From: Pelagibius sp.
GTDB taxonomy: Bacteria > Pseudomonadota > Alphaproteobacteria > Kiloniellales > Kiloniellaceae
Assembly: GCF_028289705.1 (NCBI RefSeq)
Contig: NZ_JANQOI010000017.1
Location: 1 to 64,000, forward strand
DNA: 64,000 nt
Reading direction: 5' to 3'
Part shown: positions 1 to 8,975 of the stretch, piece after piece
Numbering within the stretch: the stretch's first letter is position 1
Layout of the letters: each line of letters begins with the position of its first letter
Made by a program: the position numbers and the translations under genes
Notes under the pieces: model-generated
Database searches by the model: none
What the model was told of the DNA's origin: nothing
Seen by the model: only the letters and a program-made list of their open reading frames with translations

Positions 1-178
1 TGATCCCCTGCTCGTGTCCAAAACGTCGCCAAACGCTTGGAGACCAGTAGAATCAACGCCATGCACCACGTCCACTAAATTAAACCGGACACCAGTGGGA
101 CAAGCCCGAGGGTGACAATGTGGAAAGGGGTGGCACCGGAAAACCATTCAAATCAAACCATTCATTTCGGGTCGGCCC
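1..178. other. Unassigned left edge of the window
   Basis: I see no supportable gene here. One plus-strand frame is open only to a stop at about 76-78 and resembles nothing I recognise. The minus-strand text around 85-100 (GTGTCCGGTTTAATTTAGTG) is faintly reminiscent of insertion-sequence ends, but no partner end or transposase is visible. No obvious terminator for the leftward gene ending at 179 is present. Confidence 0.3.
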
Positions 179-1252
179 TTAGGCTTCCGCCTTCAGGACG
201 CCGCGGCGGATCTGATCCTCCTCGATGGAATCGAAGAGGGCCTGGAAATTGCCCTCGCCGAAGCCCTCGTCGCCCTTGCGCTGGATCAGTTCGAAAAAGA
301 CCGGGCCGATGACGTTCTTGGTGAAGATCTGCAACAGCCGCCCGCCGTCTTCGGTGGGCGCGCCGTCGATGAGGATCTTGTTGGCGGCGAGACGCTCCAG
401 GTCTTCGCCGTGGCCCGGCAGGCGGGCGTCCACCTTCTCATAATAGGTGTCGGGCACGCCGGACTGGAAGTCGACGCCCTTTTCCGTCAGGCGCTCCACC
501 GAGTCATAGATGTCGTCGGTCCCGAGGGCGATGTGCTGGATGCCCTCGCCCTTGTACTCTTCCAGGTATTCGGCGATCTGCGACTTGTCGTCGGCGCTTT
601 CGTTGATGGGAATGCGGATCTTGCCGCAGGGGCTGGTCATCGCCTTGGACTTGAGCCCCGTCAACTTGCCTTCGATATCGAAGTAGCGGATCTCCCGGAA
701 ATTGAACAGGCGCTCGTAAAAGTCCGCCCATTCCTTCATGCGCCCGCGGTAGACGTTGTGGGTCAGGTGATCGATGTAGGTGAGGCCCACCCCCGGCGGA
801 TGATAGTCGACGCCCTCCAGGGGCTTGAAGTCGACGTCGTAGATGGAGCCGTTGTCGCCGTAGCGGTCCACCAGATAGATCAGCGAGTCGCCGATGCCCT
901 TGATGGCCGGGATGTTGAGTTCCATGGGCCCCGCCGTGGACTCGACCACCCAGGCGCCGAGTTCCTGCGCGCGCGCGCAGGCCGCCGCGGCGTCCTTCAC
1001 GCGAAAGGCGATGGCGCAGACCGAGGGGCCGTGCAGCAGGGTGAAGGCCTGCGGGAAGCCCTGCCCCTCGGCATTGAGAATGAAGTTCACATCGCCCTGG
1101 CGGTAGAGCGTCACCGCCTTGGAGCGATGCTTGGCGATGGCGGTGAAGCCCATGGTTTCGAACAGGCGGCCCAGGGCCTCGGGCTCCGGCGAGGTGAACT
1201 CGATGAACTCGAAGCCGTCGGTCTGCATCGGGTTGTCCCAATGATCCGCCAT
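179..1252 (-). CDS. hppD: 4-hydroxyphenylpyruvate dioxygenase
   Basis: Converts 4-hydroxyphenylpyruvate to homogentisate with O2, a step of tyrosine degradation in the cytoplasm. The 357-residue length is normal for the bacterial enzyme. It has the two vicinal-oxygen-chelate halves expected, and the iron facial triad can be placed at His162 (in DHLTHN), His240 (in IQHIALGTDD) and Glu321 (in FFELIQRKGDEGFGEGNF). The start is well supported by AAAGGAGT eight bases upstream of the ATG. It is transcribed divergently from the indolepyruvate oxidoreductase gene, so two aromatic amino acid catabolic enzymes share one intergenic region. Assignment follows from the conserved C-terminal motif and is firm. 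Confidence 0.97.
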   Translation of the reverse strand: MADHWDNPMQTDGFEFIEFTSPEPEALGRLFETMGFTAIAKHRSKAVTLYRQGDVNFILNAEGQGFPQAFTLLHGPSVCAIAFRVKDAAAACARAQELGAWVVESTAGPMELNIPAIKGIGDSLIYLVDRYGDNGSIYDVDFKPLEGVDYHPPGVGLTYIDHLTHNVYRGRMKEWADFYERLFNFREIRYFDIEGKLTGLKSKAMTSPCGKIRIPINESADDKSQIAEYLEEYKGEGIQHIALGTDDIYDSVERLTEKGVDFQSGVPDTYYEKVDARLPGHGEDLERLAANKILIDGAPTEDGGRLLQIFTKNVIGPVFFELIQRKGDEGFGEGNFQALFDSIEEDQIRRGVLKAEA

Positions 1253-1683
1253 GGCTGACTCCTTTCTCCACTCTCTTGAACATTCGGCCTAAGGTCCGGC
1301 CCGGCGCCAGATTTCACACAAGCACTAGGCCATCTGGTTGTAACCATCAATATAGGCACCCCCGGCTGCTGCGCGAAGCCACGGCCGGGTCACAAATGCT
1401 GGAGTCCGAAGCTTGAAAATCCATCAAGCAACGCCGCTGTTCGGTTTCAATTCCTTGCTGCAAAGCAGCATTTTTTGACACGACGACTCGCCCTCGTGAC
1501 AAATCTTTCGCCTGCCGCAATGCGAGCATTGCGATATGATCTTCGCGTATTTCAGATTCGTTCGTTCCTTGCTTTCTTGCCCGCGTGCCGCGCCGTTAAA
1601 TTGTTATTTAGGTCAGTCTCCATTACCTTTCTAAAGGAGCGATAGGCTCTCATAGCGCCGTAACAGCAAGCGGGACCTCTAGG
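1253..1683. promoter_or_regulatory. Divergent promoter region hppD / indolepyruvate oxidoreductase
   Basis: This 431-base region without a gene separates two divergent aromatic catabolic genes, so both promoters must lie here. It is more AT-rich than its flanks from about 1500 to 1650. A short inverted repeat TGGTT-GT-AACCA at 1335-1346 is a candidate operator on the hppD side. No regulator gene is adjacent. I could not identify convincing -35/-10 pairs, and short open frames inside show no coding character. Confidence 0.4.
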
Positions 1684-4600
1684 ATGGCTTTGCAGGCGGT
1701 ATCCCTCGACGACAAATACGCCCTCGATCGCGGACAGGTCTTTCTGACCGGCACCCAGGCGCTGGTGCGCCTGCCGATGATGCAGCGCCAGCGCGATCTG
1801 GCCGCCGGCCTCAACACCGCCGGCTTCGTCACCGGTTACCGCGGTTCGCCCCTGGGCGGCGTCGACCTGCAGATGGCCCGCGCCAGCCAGTTCCTGAAGA
1901 AGCACCACATCCATTTCCAGGCCGGGGTGAACGAAGACCTCGCCGCCACGGCGATCTGGGGCAGCCAGCAGGGCGACCTCTTCGGCGACAGCAACTATGA
2001 CGGCGTCTTTGCCATGTGGTACGCCAAGGGACCGGGTGTCGACCGCTCCGGCGATGTGCTGCGCCACGGCAATATGGCCGGCACCGGGCGCCACGGCGGC
2101 GTGCTGCTGCTGGCCGGCGACGACCACACGGCCAAGTCCTCCACCACCGCCCATCAGTGCGAACTGACCTTCATGGATCTGATGATCCCGGTGTTGAACC
2201 CCGCTGGCGTTCAGGAGTTCCTGGATATGGGGCTCTACGGCTGGGCGATGAGCCGCTATTCCGGCTGCTGGGTGGGCTTCAAGACCATTGCCGAGACCGT
2301 GGATTCCTCGGCCAGCGTCTCCATCGACCCGGCGCGCACTCAGATTACTCTGCCCGAGGACTTCGAGATGCCGTCCGGCGGCCTGCAGGTGCGCTGGCCG
2401 GACACCCCGCTGCAGCAGGAAGAGCGCTTGCACCGCGACAAGATCTATGCCGCCCTCGCCTTCGCCCGCGCCAACAAGCTGGACCGCCAGATGCTCGGCG
2501 CCGAGAAGCCGCGCTTCGGCATCGTCACCGCCGGCAAGGCCTATCTCGACGTACGCCAGGCGCTCGACGACCTGGGCATCGACGAGGCCCGCGCCCGGGA
2601 GATTGGCCTTGCGGTCTACAAGGTCGGCATGTCCTGGCCGCTGGAACGCGAGGGCATCCGCCGCTTCGCCGAGGGGCTGGAGGAGATCCTGGTGGTGGAG
2701 GAGAAGCGCGCCATCATCGAAAACCAGGTGAAGGAGCAGCTCTACAACTGGCGCGCCGACGTGCGCCCGCGCGTCGTCGGCAAGTTCGACGAGAACGGCG
2801 ACTGGATCCTGCCGTCCATCGGCGAGCTGACCCCGGCGCGTATCGCCCGGGCCATCGCCAAGCGTATCGCCCGTTTCCATTCCAGCGAGGACATCGACCA
2901 GCGCCTGCGCTTCCTGGCGGAGAAAGAAGAAGCCCTGGGCGCCGAAGCGGCACCGATGACCCGGGTGCCTTACTTCTGCTCCGGCTGTCCCCACAACTCC
3001 TCCACCAAGGTGCCGGAGGGCAGCCGCGCCCTGGCCGGCATCGGCTGCCATTACATGGTGCAGTGGATGGACCGGGAAACCACCACCTTCTCCCAGATGG
3101 GCGGCGAGGGCGTGGCCTGGACCGGCCAGGCGCCCTTCTCCAAAACCAAGCACGTCTTCGTCAATCTCGGTGACGGCACCTACTTCCACTCCGGCATCCT
3201 GGCGATCCGTGCCGCGGTCGGCGCCGGCGTCAACATGACCTACAAGATCCTCTACAACGACGCCGTGGCCATGACCGGCGGCCAGTCCGTCGACGGCCCG
3301 CTGGACCCGGCCATGATCACCCGCCAGCTTGCCGCCGAAGGCGTCGCGCGCATCGTGGTGGTCAGCGACGAACCGGAGAAGTATCCCCTCGGCACCAACT
3401 GGGCGCCCGGTGTCGCCGTCGAGCACCGCGACCGGCTGGATGCCATCCAGAAGGAGCTGCGCGAGGTCGAGGGCGTCACCATCCTGCTCTACGACCAGAC
3501 CTGCGCGGCGGAGAAGCGCCGGCGGCGCAAGCGCGGCCTCTATCCCGACCCGCCCAAGCGCGCCTTCATCAACGACCTGGTCTGCGAGGGCTGCGGCGAC
3601 TGCTCGGTGAAGTCCAACTGCGTTTCCGTGGTCCCAGTGGAAACCGAGTTCGGGCGCAAGCGCGCCATCGACCAGTCCTCCTGCAACAAGGACTTCTCCT
3701 GCGTCAGCGGCTTCTGCCCCAGCTTCGTCACCGTGCACGGCGGCAAGATCCGCAAGATGAAGCCGCTCTCCGAAGGCCCCAAGGCCGATGCCGACATTTG
3801 GGAGGCCCTGCCCGAGCCGGCCCTGCCGGCGCTCGACTCGGCTTACGGCATTGTCGTGACCGGTGTCGGCGGTACCGGCGTGGTCACCATCGGCGCGCTG
3901 CTCGGCATGGCCGCCCACCTCGAAGGGCGCGGCTGCTCGGTGCTGGACATGGCCGGCCTGGCCCAGAAGGGCGGCGCCGTGGTCAGCCACATCCGCCTCG
4001 CCCCGCAGCCGGAGGACATCCACGCCGTGCGCATCTCCGCCGGCGGCGCGAAGCTCATTCTCGGCTGCGATCTGGTGGTGGCCAGCGGCTTCGAGACCCT
4101 CTCCAAGATCACCGCCGGGGAAACCCGGTCGGTGGTCAACAGCCATCAGGTGATGACCGGGGAGTTCACCCGCAATCCCGACCTCGCCTTTCCCGGCGGC
4201 GAACTGCAGCGCCTCATCGCCGAGGCCAGCGGCCCCGGCCAGGCCGATTTCATCGACGCCACCCGCATCGCCACGGCCCTCCTGGGCGATTCCATCGCCA
4301 CCAACCTCTTCATGCTGGGCTACGCCTGGCAGAAAGGGCTGGTGCCGCTCAGCGAAGAGGCCATCAACGGCGCCATTGAGTTGAACGCCGTCGGCGTGGA
4401 GTCCAACAAGCGGGCCTTCCGCTGGGGCCGCCGGGCCGCCCACGACCTGGCCGCCGTGGAGCGGACCGTGGCACCCAAGGACGAGCCCAAGAGCCACCAT
4501 CTCTCCCAGTCTCTGGAGGAGATCATCGCCCGGCGTGCCGACTTCCTGACCGGCTATCAGAACGCCGCCTATGCCGCGCGCTACAAGAAACTGGTGGAGC

Positions 4601-5178
4601 GCCTGCGCCAGGCCGAGGCGGAGAAAGCGCCCGGCTTCGCAGGCCTCGCCGAGGCGGTGGCGCGCTACTACTTCAAGCTTCTGGCGGTGAAGGACGAGTA
4701 CGAGGTGGCGCGGCTCTACAGCGGGCCCGAGTTCGCCCAGAGCCTGCGCGAGCAGTTCGAAGGCGACGTCAAGCTCTCCTTCCATCTGGCCCCGCCGCTG
4801 GTCGCCAGGCGCAACCCCGATACCGGCGAACTGCAGAAGCAGGAGTTCGGCGCCTGGATGCTGCCGGCCCTGCGTTTGCTGGCCAAGCTCAAGGGTCTGC
4901 GCGGCACCGTCTTCGACATCTTCGGCCACAGCGCCGAGCGCAGGATGGAGCGGAGCCTGATCCGCGACTACGAGACGCTGCTGGAGGAGGTTGCCGGCAC
5001 GCTCTCGCCGGACAATCACGCCGTGGCGGTGGACCTGGCCTCGATCCCGGAGAAGATCCGCGGCTACGGCCACGTGAAGGAAGCCCACGTCAAAACCGCC
5101 AAGGCCTGCGAAGCCGAGTTGCTGACCGCCTTCCGCAATCCTGAGCGCCGCCAGACGCAACCCGCTGCCGCTGAATAG
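1684..5178 (+). CDS. Indolepyruvate ferredoxin oxidoreductase, fused single chain
   Basis: Oxidatively decarboxylates aryl-pyruvates (indolepyruvate, phenylpyruvate, 4-hydroxyphenylpyruvate) to aryl-acetyl-CoA, using thiamine diphosphate and passing electrons to ferredoxin. At 1164 residues it is the long proteobacterial form, with the alpha and beta/gamma parts in one chain. From N to C it shows a pyrimidine-binding domain, the YFCSGCPHNSST segment near residue 430, the ThDP motif GDGTYFHSGI, a cysteine-rich iron-sulfur segment (CEGCGDC then SGFCPSF) around residues 635-680, and a Rossmann-like gamma domain starting GVGGTGVVTIG. It complements the divergent hppD by offering an alternative fate for aromatic 2-oxoacids. 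The ribosome site before the ATG is weak, but no better start is in frame. Confidence 0.95.
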   Translation: MALQAVSLDDKYALDRGQVFLTGTQALVRLPMMQRQRDLAAGLNTAGFVTGYRGSPLGGVDLQMARASQFLKKHHIHFQAGVNEDLAATAIWGSQQGDLFGDSNYDGVFAMWYAKGPGVDRSGDVLRHGNMAGTGRHGGVLLLAGDDHTAKSSTTAHQCELTFMDLMIPVLNPAGVQEFLDMGLYGWAMSRYSGCWVGFKTIAETVDSSASVSIDPARTQITLPEDFEMPSGGLQVRWPDTPLQQEERLHRDKIYAALAFARANKLDRQMLGAEKPRFGIVTAGKAYLDVRQALDDLGIDEARAREIGLAVYKVGMSWPLEREGIRRFAEGLEEILVVEEKRAIIENQVKEQLYNWRADVRPRVVGKFDENGDWILPSIGELTPARIARAIAKRIARFHSSEDIDQRLRFLAEKEEALGAEAAPMTRVPYFCSGCPHNSSTKVPEGSRALAGIGCHYMVQWMDRETTTFSQMGGEGVAWTGQAPFSKTKHVFVNLGDGTYFHSGILAIRAAVGAGVNMTYKILYNDAVAMTGGQSVDGPLDPAMITRQLAAEGVARIVVVSDEPEKYPLGTNWAPGVAVEHRDRLDAIQKELREVEGVTILLYDQTCAAEKRRRRKRGLYPDPPKRAFINDLVCEGCGDCSVKSNCVSVVPVETEFGRKRAIDQSSCNKDFSCVSGFCPSFVTVHGGKIRKMKPLSEGPKADADIWEALPEPALPALDSAYGIVVTGVGGTGVVTIGALLGMAAHLEGRGCSVLDMAGLAQKGGAVVSHIRLAPQPEDIHAVRISAGGAKLILGCDLVVASGFETLSKITAGETRSVVNSHQVMTGEFTRNPDLAFPGGELQRLIAEASGPGQADFIDATRIATALLGDSIATNLFMLGYAWQKGLVPLSEEAINGAIELNAVGVESNKRAFRWGRRAAHDLAAVERTVAPKDEPKSHHLSQSLEEIIARRADFLTGYQNAAYAARYKKLVERLRQAEAEKAPGFAGLAEAVARYYFKLLAVKDEYEVARLYSGPEFAQSLREQFEGDVKLSFHLAPPLVARRNPDTGELQKQEFGAWMLPALRLLAKLKGLRGTVFDIFGHSAERRMERSLIRDYETLLEEVAGTLSPDNHAVAVDLASIPEKIRGYGHVKEAHVKTAKACEAELLTAFRNPERRQTQPAAAE

Positions 5179-5202
5179 GCCACCGGGCCCGGGCTACGCG
5201 CC

Positions 5203-6033
5203 CTACTTCGCCGGCAGCGCCTTCTCAGGGCCTTCCGCTGCGGCGGTGTCGTTGCCTTCCAGGAAGGCGTCGGCCCGGCGGGTCGCGGCCTCGAACTGGT
5301 CCTCGAAGGACCGCATCCGTTTCTTGGGCTCCTGGTAATACGCGGTCATCTTCACGAAGAAGATGAAGGTGCGGTTGAGCAGCCTGCCCCAGAAGCGCAT
5401 GGGCCGTTCGAAGTCGAACAGCAGGACCACGCGCTCCTGATCGGTGTCGTTTCTGACCTCGTGCTCATAGGTGTCGTCGAAGACCAGCAGCCCGCCCGGC
5501 TGCCAGACGCAGGTCTCCTGGTTGACGCGCATCCAACAGTCCTGGCGCCGGTCCGGCACGATCAGGCCGACATGACAGCGCAGGATGCCCTTGGTCACGC
5601 CCCGGTGCGCCAGAATGTGGTAGCCGGGCTCCAGGATCGAGAACCAGGCGGTCTGCAGCTTGGGCACCTGCTCCAGCAGTGCGGTGGTCCGCGGCGCATG
5701 GGCGCAGTTCCGGTGCAGCTTGGTGCCGAAGCCATAGAGAATGAAGGTGCGCCATTGGCGGCCCTTGGCGATCCTCTTCTGGTCCGAGGACACCTCCTCG
5801 AAAGCGGGCACCGCATCCTTGTGCCGCAGGATCTCGAGGATTTCGCCACGGATGTCCTGCCAGTTGTCTTCGAAGGTCTTGAGGAAGGCAAACTGCCCGG
5901 CGTCGAGCACCGGGTCATTGCTCACCAGCGACTGGCTGGCAAGGAAGCCGCGCAGGCGGCGGATCAGGCGCTTGCCGCGCTTTCTGATGTAGCGCCGGCG
6001 TTTCTCGCGGAAGCTCTCGAGTTGCGTCTGCAT
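5203..6033 (-). CDS. LpxO-like aspartyl/asparaginyl beta-hydroxylase family dioxygenase
   Basis: A 2-oxoglutarate/Fe(II) dioxygenase of the aspartyl/asparaginyl beta-hydroxylase family. The family fingerprint is present: LAHRGVTKG with its histidine, RCHVGL, the second histidine in FDDTYEHEVRN, and the C-terminal VVLLFDFERPM that resembles lipid A hydroxylase LpxO. The N-terminus is strongly basic (REKRRRYIRKRGKRLIRRLR), which may hold the protein at the membrane surface. It starts three bases after the stop of the DegT-type gene, so the two are almost certainly co-translated. A role in hydroxylating a lipid or cell-surface substrate is inference; the true substrate cannot be read from the sequence. 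Confidence 0.8.
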   Translation of the reverse strand: MQTQLESFREKRRRYIRKRGKRLIRRLRGFLASQSLVSNDPVLDAGQFAFLKTFEDNWQDIRGEILEILRHKDAVPAFEEVSSDQKRIAKGRQWRTFILYGFGTKLHRNCAHAPRTTALLEQVPKLQTAWFSILEPGYHILAHRGVTKGILRCHVGLIVPDRRQDCWMRVNQETCVWQPGGLLVFDDTYEHEVRNDTDQERVVLLFDFERPMRFWGRLLNRTFIFFVKMTAYYQEPKKRMRSFEDQFEAATRRADAFLEGNDTAAAEGPEKALPAK

Positions 6034-6036
6034 GGT

Positions 6037-7284
6037 TCAGGCCCCTTCCCCGGCCGGCTGCATGCCGCTGCAGTCCGGGGCGGACGACGGCGGAGAGGCG
6101 GCCTCCACGACACTGGCCATGCGCTGAAGCTCGCGGTCCGGCAGACTCTCGTAGCAGGGCAGGATGACCAGCTTCGACAGCAGCTCGGCGGCGGCCCTGG
6201 GTTCGAGTTGCGGGCGATCCTCCGGCGCGGCCACGGCCTGGGAGCGTGGCAGGTTCGCCGCGTCGAAGCCGTGCCGGCGCAGCTCGGCGATGAAGTCCCG
6301 AGGATGGTCGGCCAGGGCCGGGAAGACCCAGTAGTCGAAGTGCGCGTTGCCCTGTCCCGGCAGCACGAGGCTGCGGCCGAGAAGCTCGGTCAGGCGCCGG
6401 CCTTTCGCGGTGCGCCGTGCCAGAAATCCGCTATCGAACGACTCAAGCCGCCGGCAGAGCAGCGCCAGCAGAGCGTTGGAGGGCCGGATGCGGAGGTTCT
6501 TCGCCTTCTTGAGCACCGCGACATTGCGCACCCGGTCGGCGACGGCATCTTCGTAGTCGCGCCCGGAGAGGGCGAAGAACTGTTGTACGAGCCCGAAGAC
6601 AAGGGGCGTGGTCAGCAGTTTCAGGCCGGCGAACTGCAGGATGCGCTTGGCCTGTTTCTTGGTCGGCTGGACCGGGTAGGTTTCCTGGATCTGACGCATT
6701 CTTTCGCGCAAGGCCGGGTCGCGCACCGTGACGAGGGCGCCGCCCAGGGCCGTCGCCGTCTTCAGCGGCCCGAAGGAGAACATGCAGAGATCCGCCTTGG
6801 GGTGCCCAGGATAGGCGCGGCCGTTGAAGGCCTGGGCGCAGTCCTCCACGACGATGAGGCCGGCTTCGTGGGCCGCGTCGATCAACGCGTCGAGCGTCAG
6901 GCGGCAACCGAAGAGATGGGCAACCACCAGAACCTTCGACTTCGGCGAGATCGCCGCTTTCAACGCGTCGACCGACGGCGTGACGGTCGCGACATCGAGG
7001 TCCAGCGGCACCGGGACCAGCCCACCCCGCCGCACGATATTGATCATGCCCTTGACGTTCAGGGCCGAGAAGATGACTTCATCCTCGGGCTGGAGATCCA
7101 GGGCCTGCAGCAGCAGGTCCAAGCCGCTGCGCACCGAGAAACAGGCGAGGGTTTCCCCGCCCGGCCAGTAGGCCTCGGCGCGCCGGGTCAGGTCCTCCCG
7201 CCGGCCGCCGCCCAGACAGGCCAGGGCGCCGGCGGCCAGGTCGCCCCACCCGATCTGCAGCCTGGTCCGGGGCCAGAGCCTCAC
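6037..7284 (-). CDS. DegT/DnrJ/EryC1/StrS-type PLP-dependent enzyme
   Basis: A fold-type I PLP enzyme of the DegT/StrS class, usually sugar aminotransferases. The cofactor aspartate sits in VVEDCAQAFNG and the Schiff-base lysine in SFGPLKTATALGGAL; this lysine motif differs from the common HPxK form, so the subgroup is atypical. I chose the GTG at 7284 because AAGGGAGG lies eight bases before it and the protein then begins naturally with VRLWPRTRLQIGWGDLAAG. The open frame continues upstream to 7446, but that segment has no family character. The product is about 415 residues. The LpxO-like hydroxylase follows after three bases, suggesting a two-gene operon for amino-modifying and hydroxylating a surface molecule (inference). 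Confidence 0.82.
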   Translation of the reverse strand: MRLWPRTRLQIGWGDLAAGALACLGGGRREDLTRRAEAYWPGGETLACFSVRSGLDLLLQALDLQPEDEVIFSALNVKGMINIVRRGGLVPVPLDLDVATVTPSVDALKAAISPKSKVLVVAHLFGCRLTLDALIDAAHEAGLIVVEDCAQAFNGRAYPGHPKADLCMFSFGPLKTATALGGALVTVRDPALRERMRQIQETYPVQPTKKQAKRILQFAGLKLLTTPLVFGLVQQFFALSGRDYEDAVADRVRNVAVLKKAKNLRIRPSNALLALLCRRLESFDSGFLARRTAKGRRLTELLGRSLVLPGQGNAHFDYWVFPALADHPRDFIAELRRHGFDAANLPRSQAVAAPEDRPQLEPRAAAELLSKLVILPCYESLPDRELQRMASVVEAASPPSSAPDCSGMQPAGEGA

Positions 7285-7719
7285 CGGCCTGCCTCCCTTG
7301 CAACGGAGAGCAGGCTCACGCGCCCACAGCCGTGGGCCGCTGCGAAGCGCGTCAACTCCACAGGTCCCCGCCACCGCAATCCGGCGCGGTTCGCTGCCCC
7401 AAGGCAGTCCTTCAGCATTCTTGCAAACGCCCCTCACCTCCGGCATCCCGCCTACCTGCGGGCACTGCCGGCATTCCCCTATGGCGTCCGGCGATGGAAC
7501 CGGTCATCCCGGCCATCACCGCCACATCCCTTGGACGCCGAATGCTCTGCGATCGCCCCTGCCGGGACCCCTCCGCTTTCCCTACCTATCCGCGGAGCCG
7601 GCAGCGTCGATCTTCGCTACGAAAACGTCTGTCTACAGACGGCTTTCGTAACCGCGCGATTGTATCGACGCAACAACTATCAGGGGAGTCTAAATTAGAG
7701 GCATTCTGGGACGTGGGCG
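7285..7719. other. 435-base intergenic region
   Basis: No gene is supported here. The right part holds a terminator hairpin for the leftward alpha/beta hydrolase gene (listed separately). The left part, about 7285-7500, is the presumed promoter of the DegT/LpxO-like pair, but I could not pick a convincing box. Open frames across the region are extensions of neighbouring frames. Confidence 0.4.
7622..7641 (-). terminator. Rho-independent terminator
   Basis: On the minus strand CGTCTG-TAGA-CAGACG forms a 6-bp stem followed by TTTT. Outer ACGAAA/TTTCGT bases extend the pairing. It lies about 80 bases downstream of the stop of the alpha/beta hydrolase gene, on the strand needed to end that transcript. 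Confidence 0.6.
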
Positions 7720-8784
7720 CTACACCAGCCGCCAGTAGTCGCCGAAGTCGTTCTTGCGGCGTTCCTTGTCGGCGGCAAAGTCCTCATCGAGCTTACCGCG
7801 CAGGACATCGACCAGGTCCTTGCGGACCCGCTGGTTGTTGCGGAAGTACTGGTGGCCGGTGGAATCGCCGGTCCAGGCGGTGGCGCCCTTGGCCACCCAG
7901 TTGATCTGCGGCGCGACGTTGACCACCGAAACCTTCTTCGACAGCCCCTCGGCCTCGTCCGGGCCGCTGCGGCCCAGGCGGTCGGGATTGCCCATCACCA
8001 CGTCGCTGGCCTTCAACGCCAGGTCCTGATGGTTGTAGTAGACCGTCAGCCGCCGGCAGCCCCGCAGGAGCGGCGCCACCTTGTGACCCAGGCGCAGGGT
8101 GTCGTCGTCCTCGTCGGCGGCGGCCAGCACCACCTCGTCGAACAGCGGCGGGATGTTGTTGCCGACAAAGGTGCGCATGCCCTGCACCGCACCGCGTAGC
8201 GCCCAGTTGCCCATGGAATGGCAGAGCAGATGAATGCGCCCGTCACAGCGCTCCGCCCGGGTGGTGTTGCGGATGAAATCGCTGGCCTTGAGGATCGCCC
8301 GGCCCAGCGCCAGCCCCGAGGTCTCGGCCCGCCTGCGGTCGTCGGCGTAGGTGCGCCGCGACACCCCGGCCCCCGCCGAGGGCCAGGTATAGAGCAGCAT
8401 CACCACGTCCTTGCCGCCGGCCGCCAGCCACTGCTGTAGCTGCGCCGCCCGCCCGGCGGCTTCGCGGAAGGTGTGGTCATAGCCGTGCACGAAGATCAGG
8501 GCATCGCCCTTTTTCAGCATCTCCTGGCGCACCTCCTCGAAGATTGCCTTGCTGCCCAGCTTCGATTTGTCGGCGTCGTCCTTGTCCAACTGCTCCGGCG
8601 CCAGGGCAATCTTGGCGCCATCGGCAAAAGCGTCGAGGTCCTTCTTGAAGAGATCCTTGCCGGTGAAGGCCACCTTGCCGAACCGCAGCTCGTCCAGGTT
8701 GGGGTGGAAGTCGTCGCCGATCTGCGGGTTCTTGCCTTCCTTTTCGACCAGGCGGTTGGTCGCGAAGTAGACGTTCGTGGCCAT
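7720..8784 (-). CDS. Alpha/beta hydrolase of the DUF900 type
   Basis: A 354-residue serine hydrolase of unknown substrate, cytoplasmic by sequence (no signal peptide). The oxyanion-hole segment reads ALIFVHGYDHTF near residue 95, and the nucleophile elbow is CHSMGNW near residue 190, the GxSxG position having Cys in place of the first Gly. A catalytic histidine could be in GDSTGHQYF near the end. The opening MATNVYFATNR resembles DUF900 esterases. GAGGGG precedes the ATG at a good distance. It stands alone, with its own terminator downstream and an intergenic region on both sides, so context gives no function. Confidence 0.75.
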   Translation of the reverse strand: MATNVYFATNRLVEKEGKNPQIGDDFHPNLDELRFGKVAFTGKDLFKKDLDAFADGAKIALAPEQLDKDDADKSKLGSKAIFEEVRQEMLKKGDALIFVHGYDHTFREAAGRAAQLQQWLAAGGKDVVMLLYTWPSAGAGVSRRTYADDRRRAETSGLALGRAILKASDFIRNTTRAERCDGRIHLLCHSMGNWALRGAVQGMRTFVGNNIPPLFDEVVLAAADEDDDTLRLGHKVAPLLRGCRRLTVYYNHQDLALKASDVVMGNPDRLGRSGPDEAEGLSKKVSVVNVAPQINWVAKGATAWTGDSTGHQYFRNNQRVRKDLVDVLRGKLDEDFAADKERRKNDFGDYWRLV

Positions 8785-8936
8785 GGCTTTCCCCTCTTGC
8801 TGCGCGGCGCCCTACTGAGCCGACCTTAGCAGCCCCTGCTGGACGACGGCAGTGTGACGAATGGGGTAACGCGAAGGAGGTGCGAAGCGGCCACAGCCCC
8901 AAAAGGCCGCAGCCGCCTTGCAAGGAAATTACGGCC

Positions 8937-8963
8937 GCTGCGGACCCCGGCGGGGTCCGCAGC
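8937..8963. terminator. Strong symmetric hairpin downstream of the carnitine operon
   Basis: GCTGCGGACCCC (8937-8948) and GGGGTCCGCAGC (8952-8963) form a perfect 12-bp stem with a 3-base loop, twelve bases past the end of the BCCT transporter gene. There is no long T-tract on either strand, so it may act as a Rho-assisted or mRNA-stabilising 3' hairpin and not as a classical intrinsic terminator. Confidence 0.55.
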
Positions 8964-8975
8964 GCTTCGGTCTCG

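Noticed and set aside
85..120. Insertion sequence end near the left edge
   Set aside because: Only a vague likeness to terminal sequences; no second end, target duplication or transposase in the window.
1552..5160. 1202-codon minus-strand open frame opposite the indolepyruvate oxidoreductase gene
   Set aside because: It is a GC-rich antisense shadow with low-complexity composition, while the plus strand encodes an enzyme with all expected motifs.
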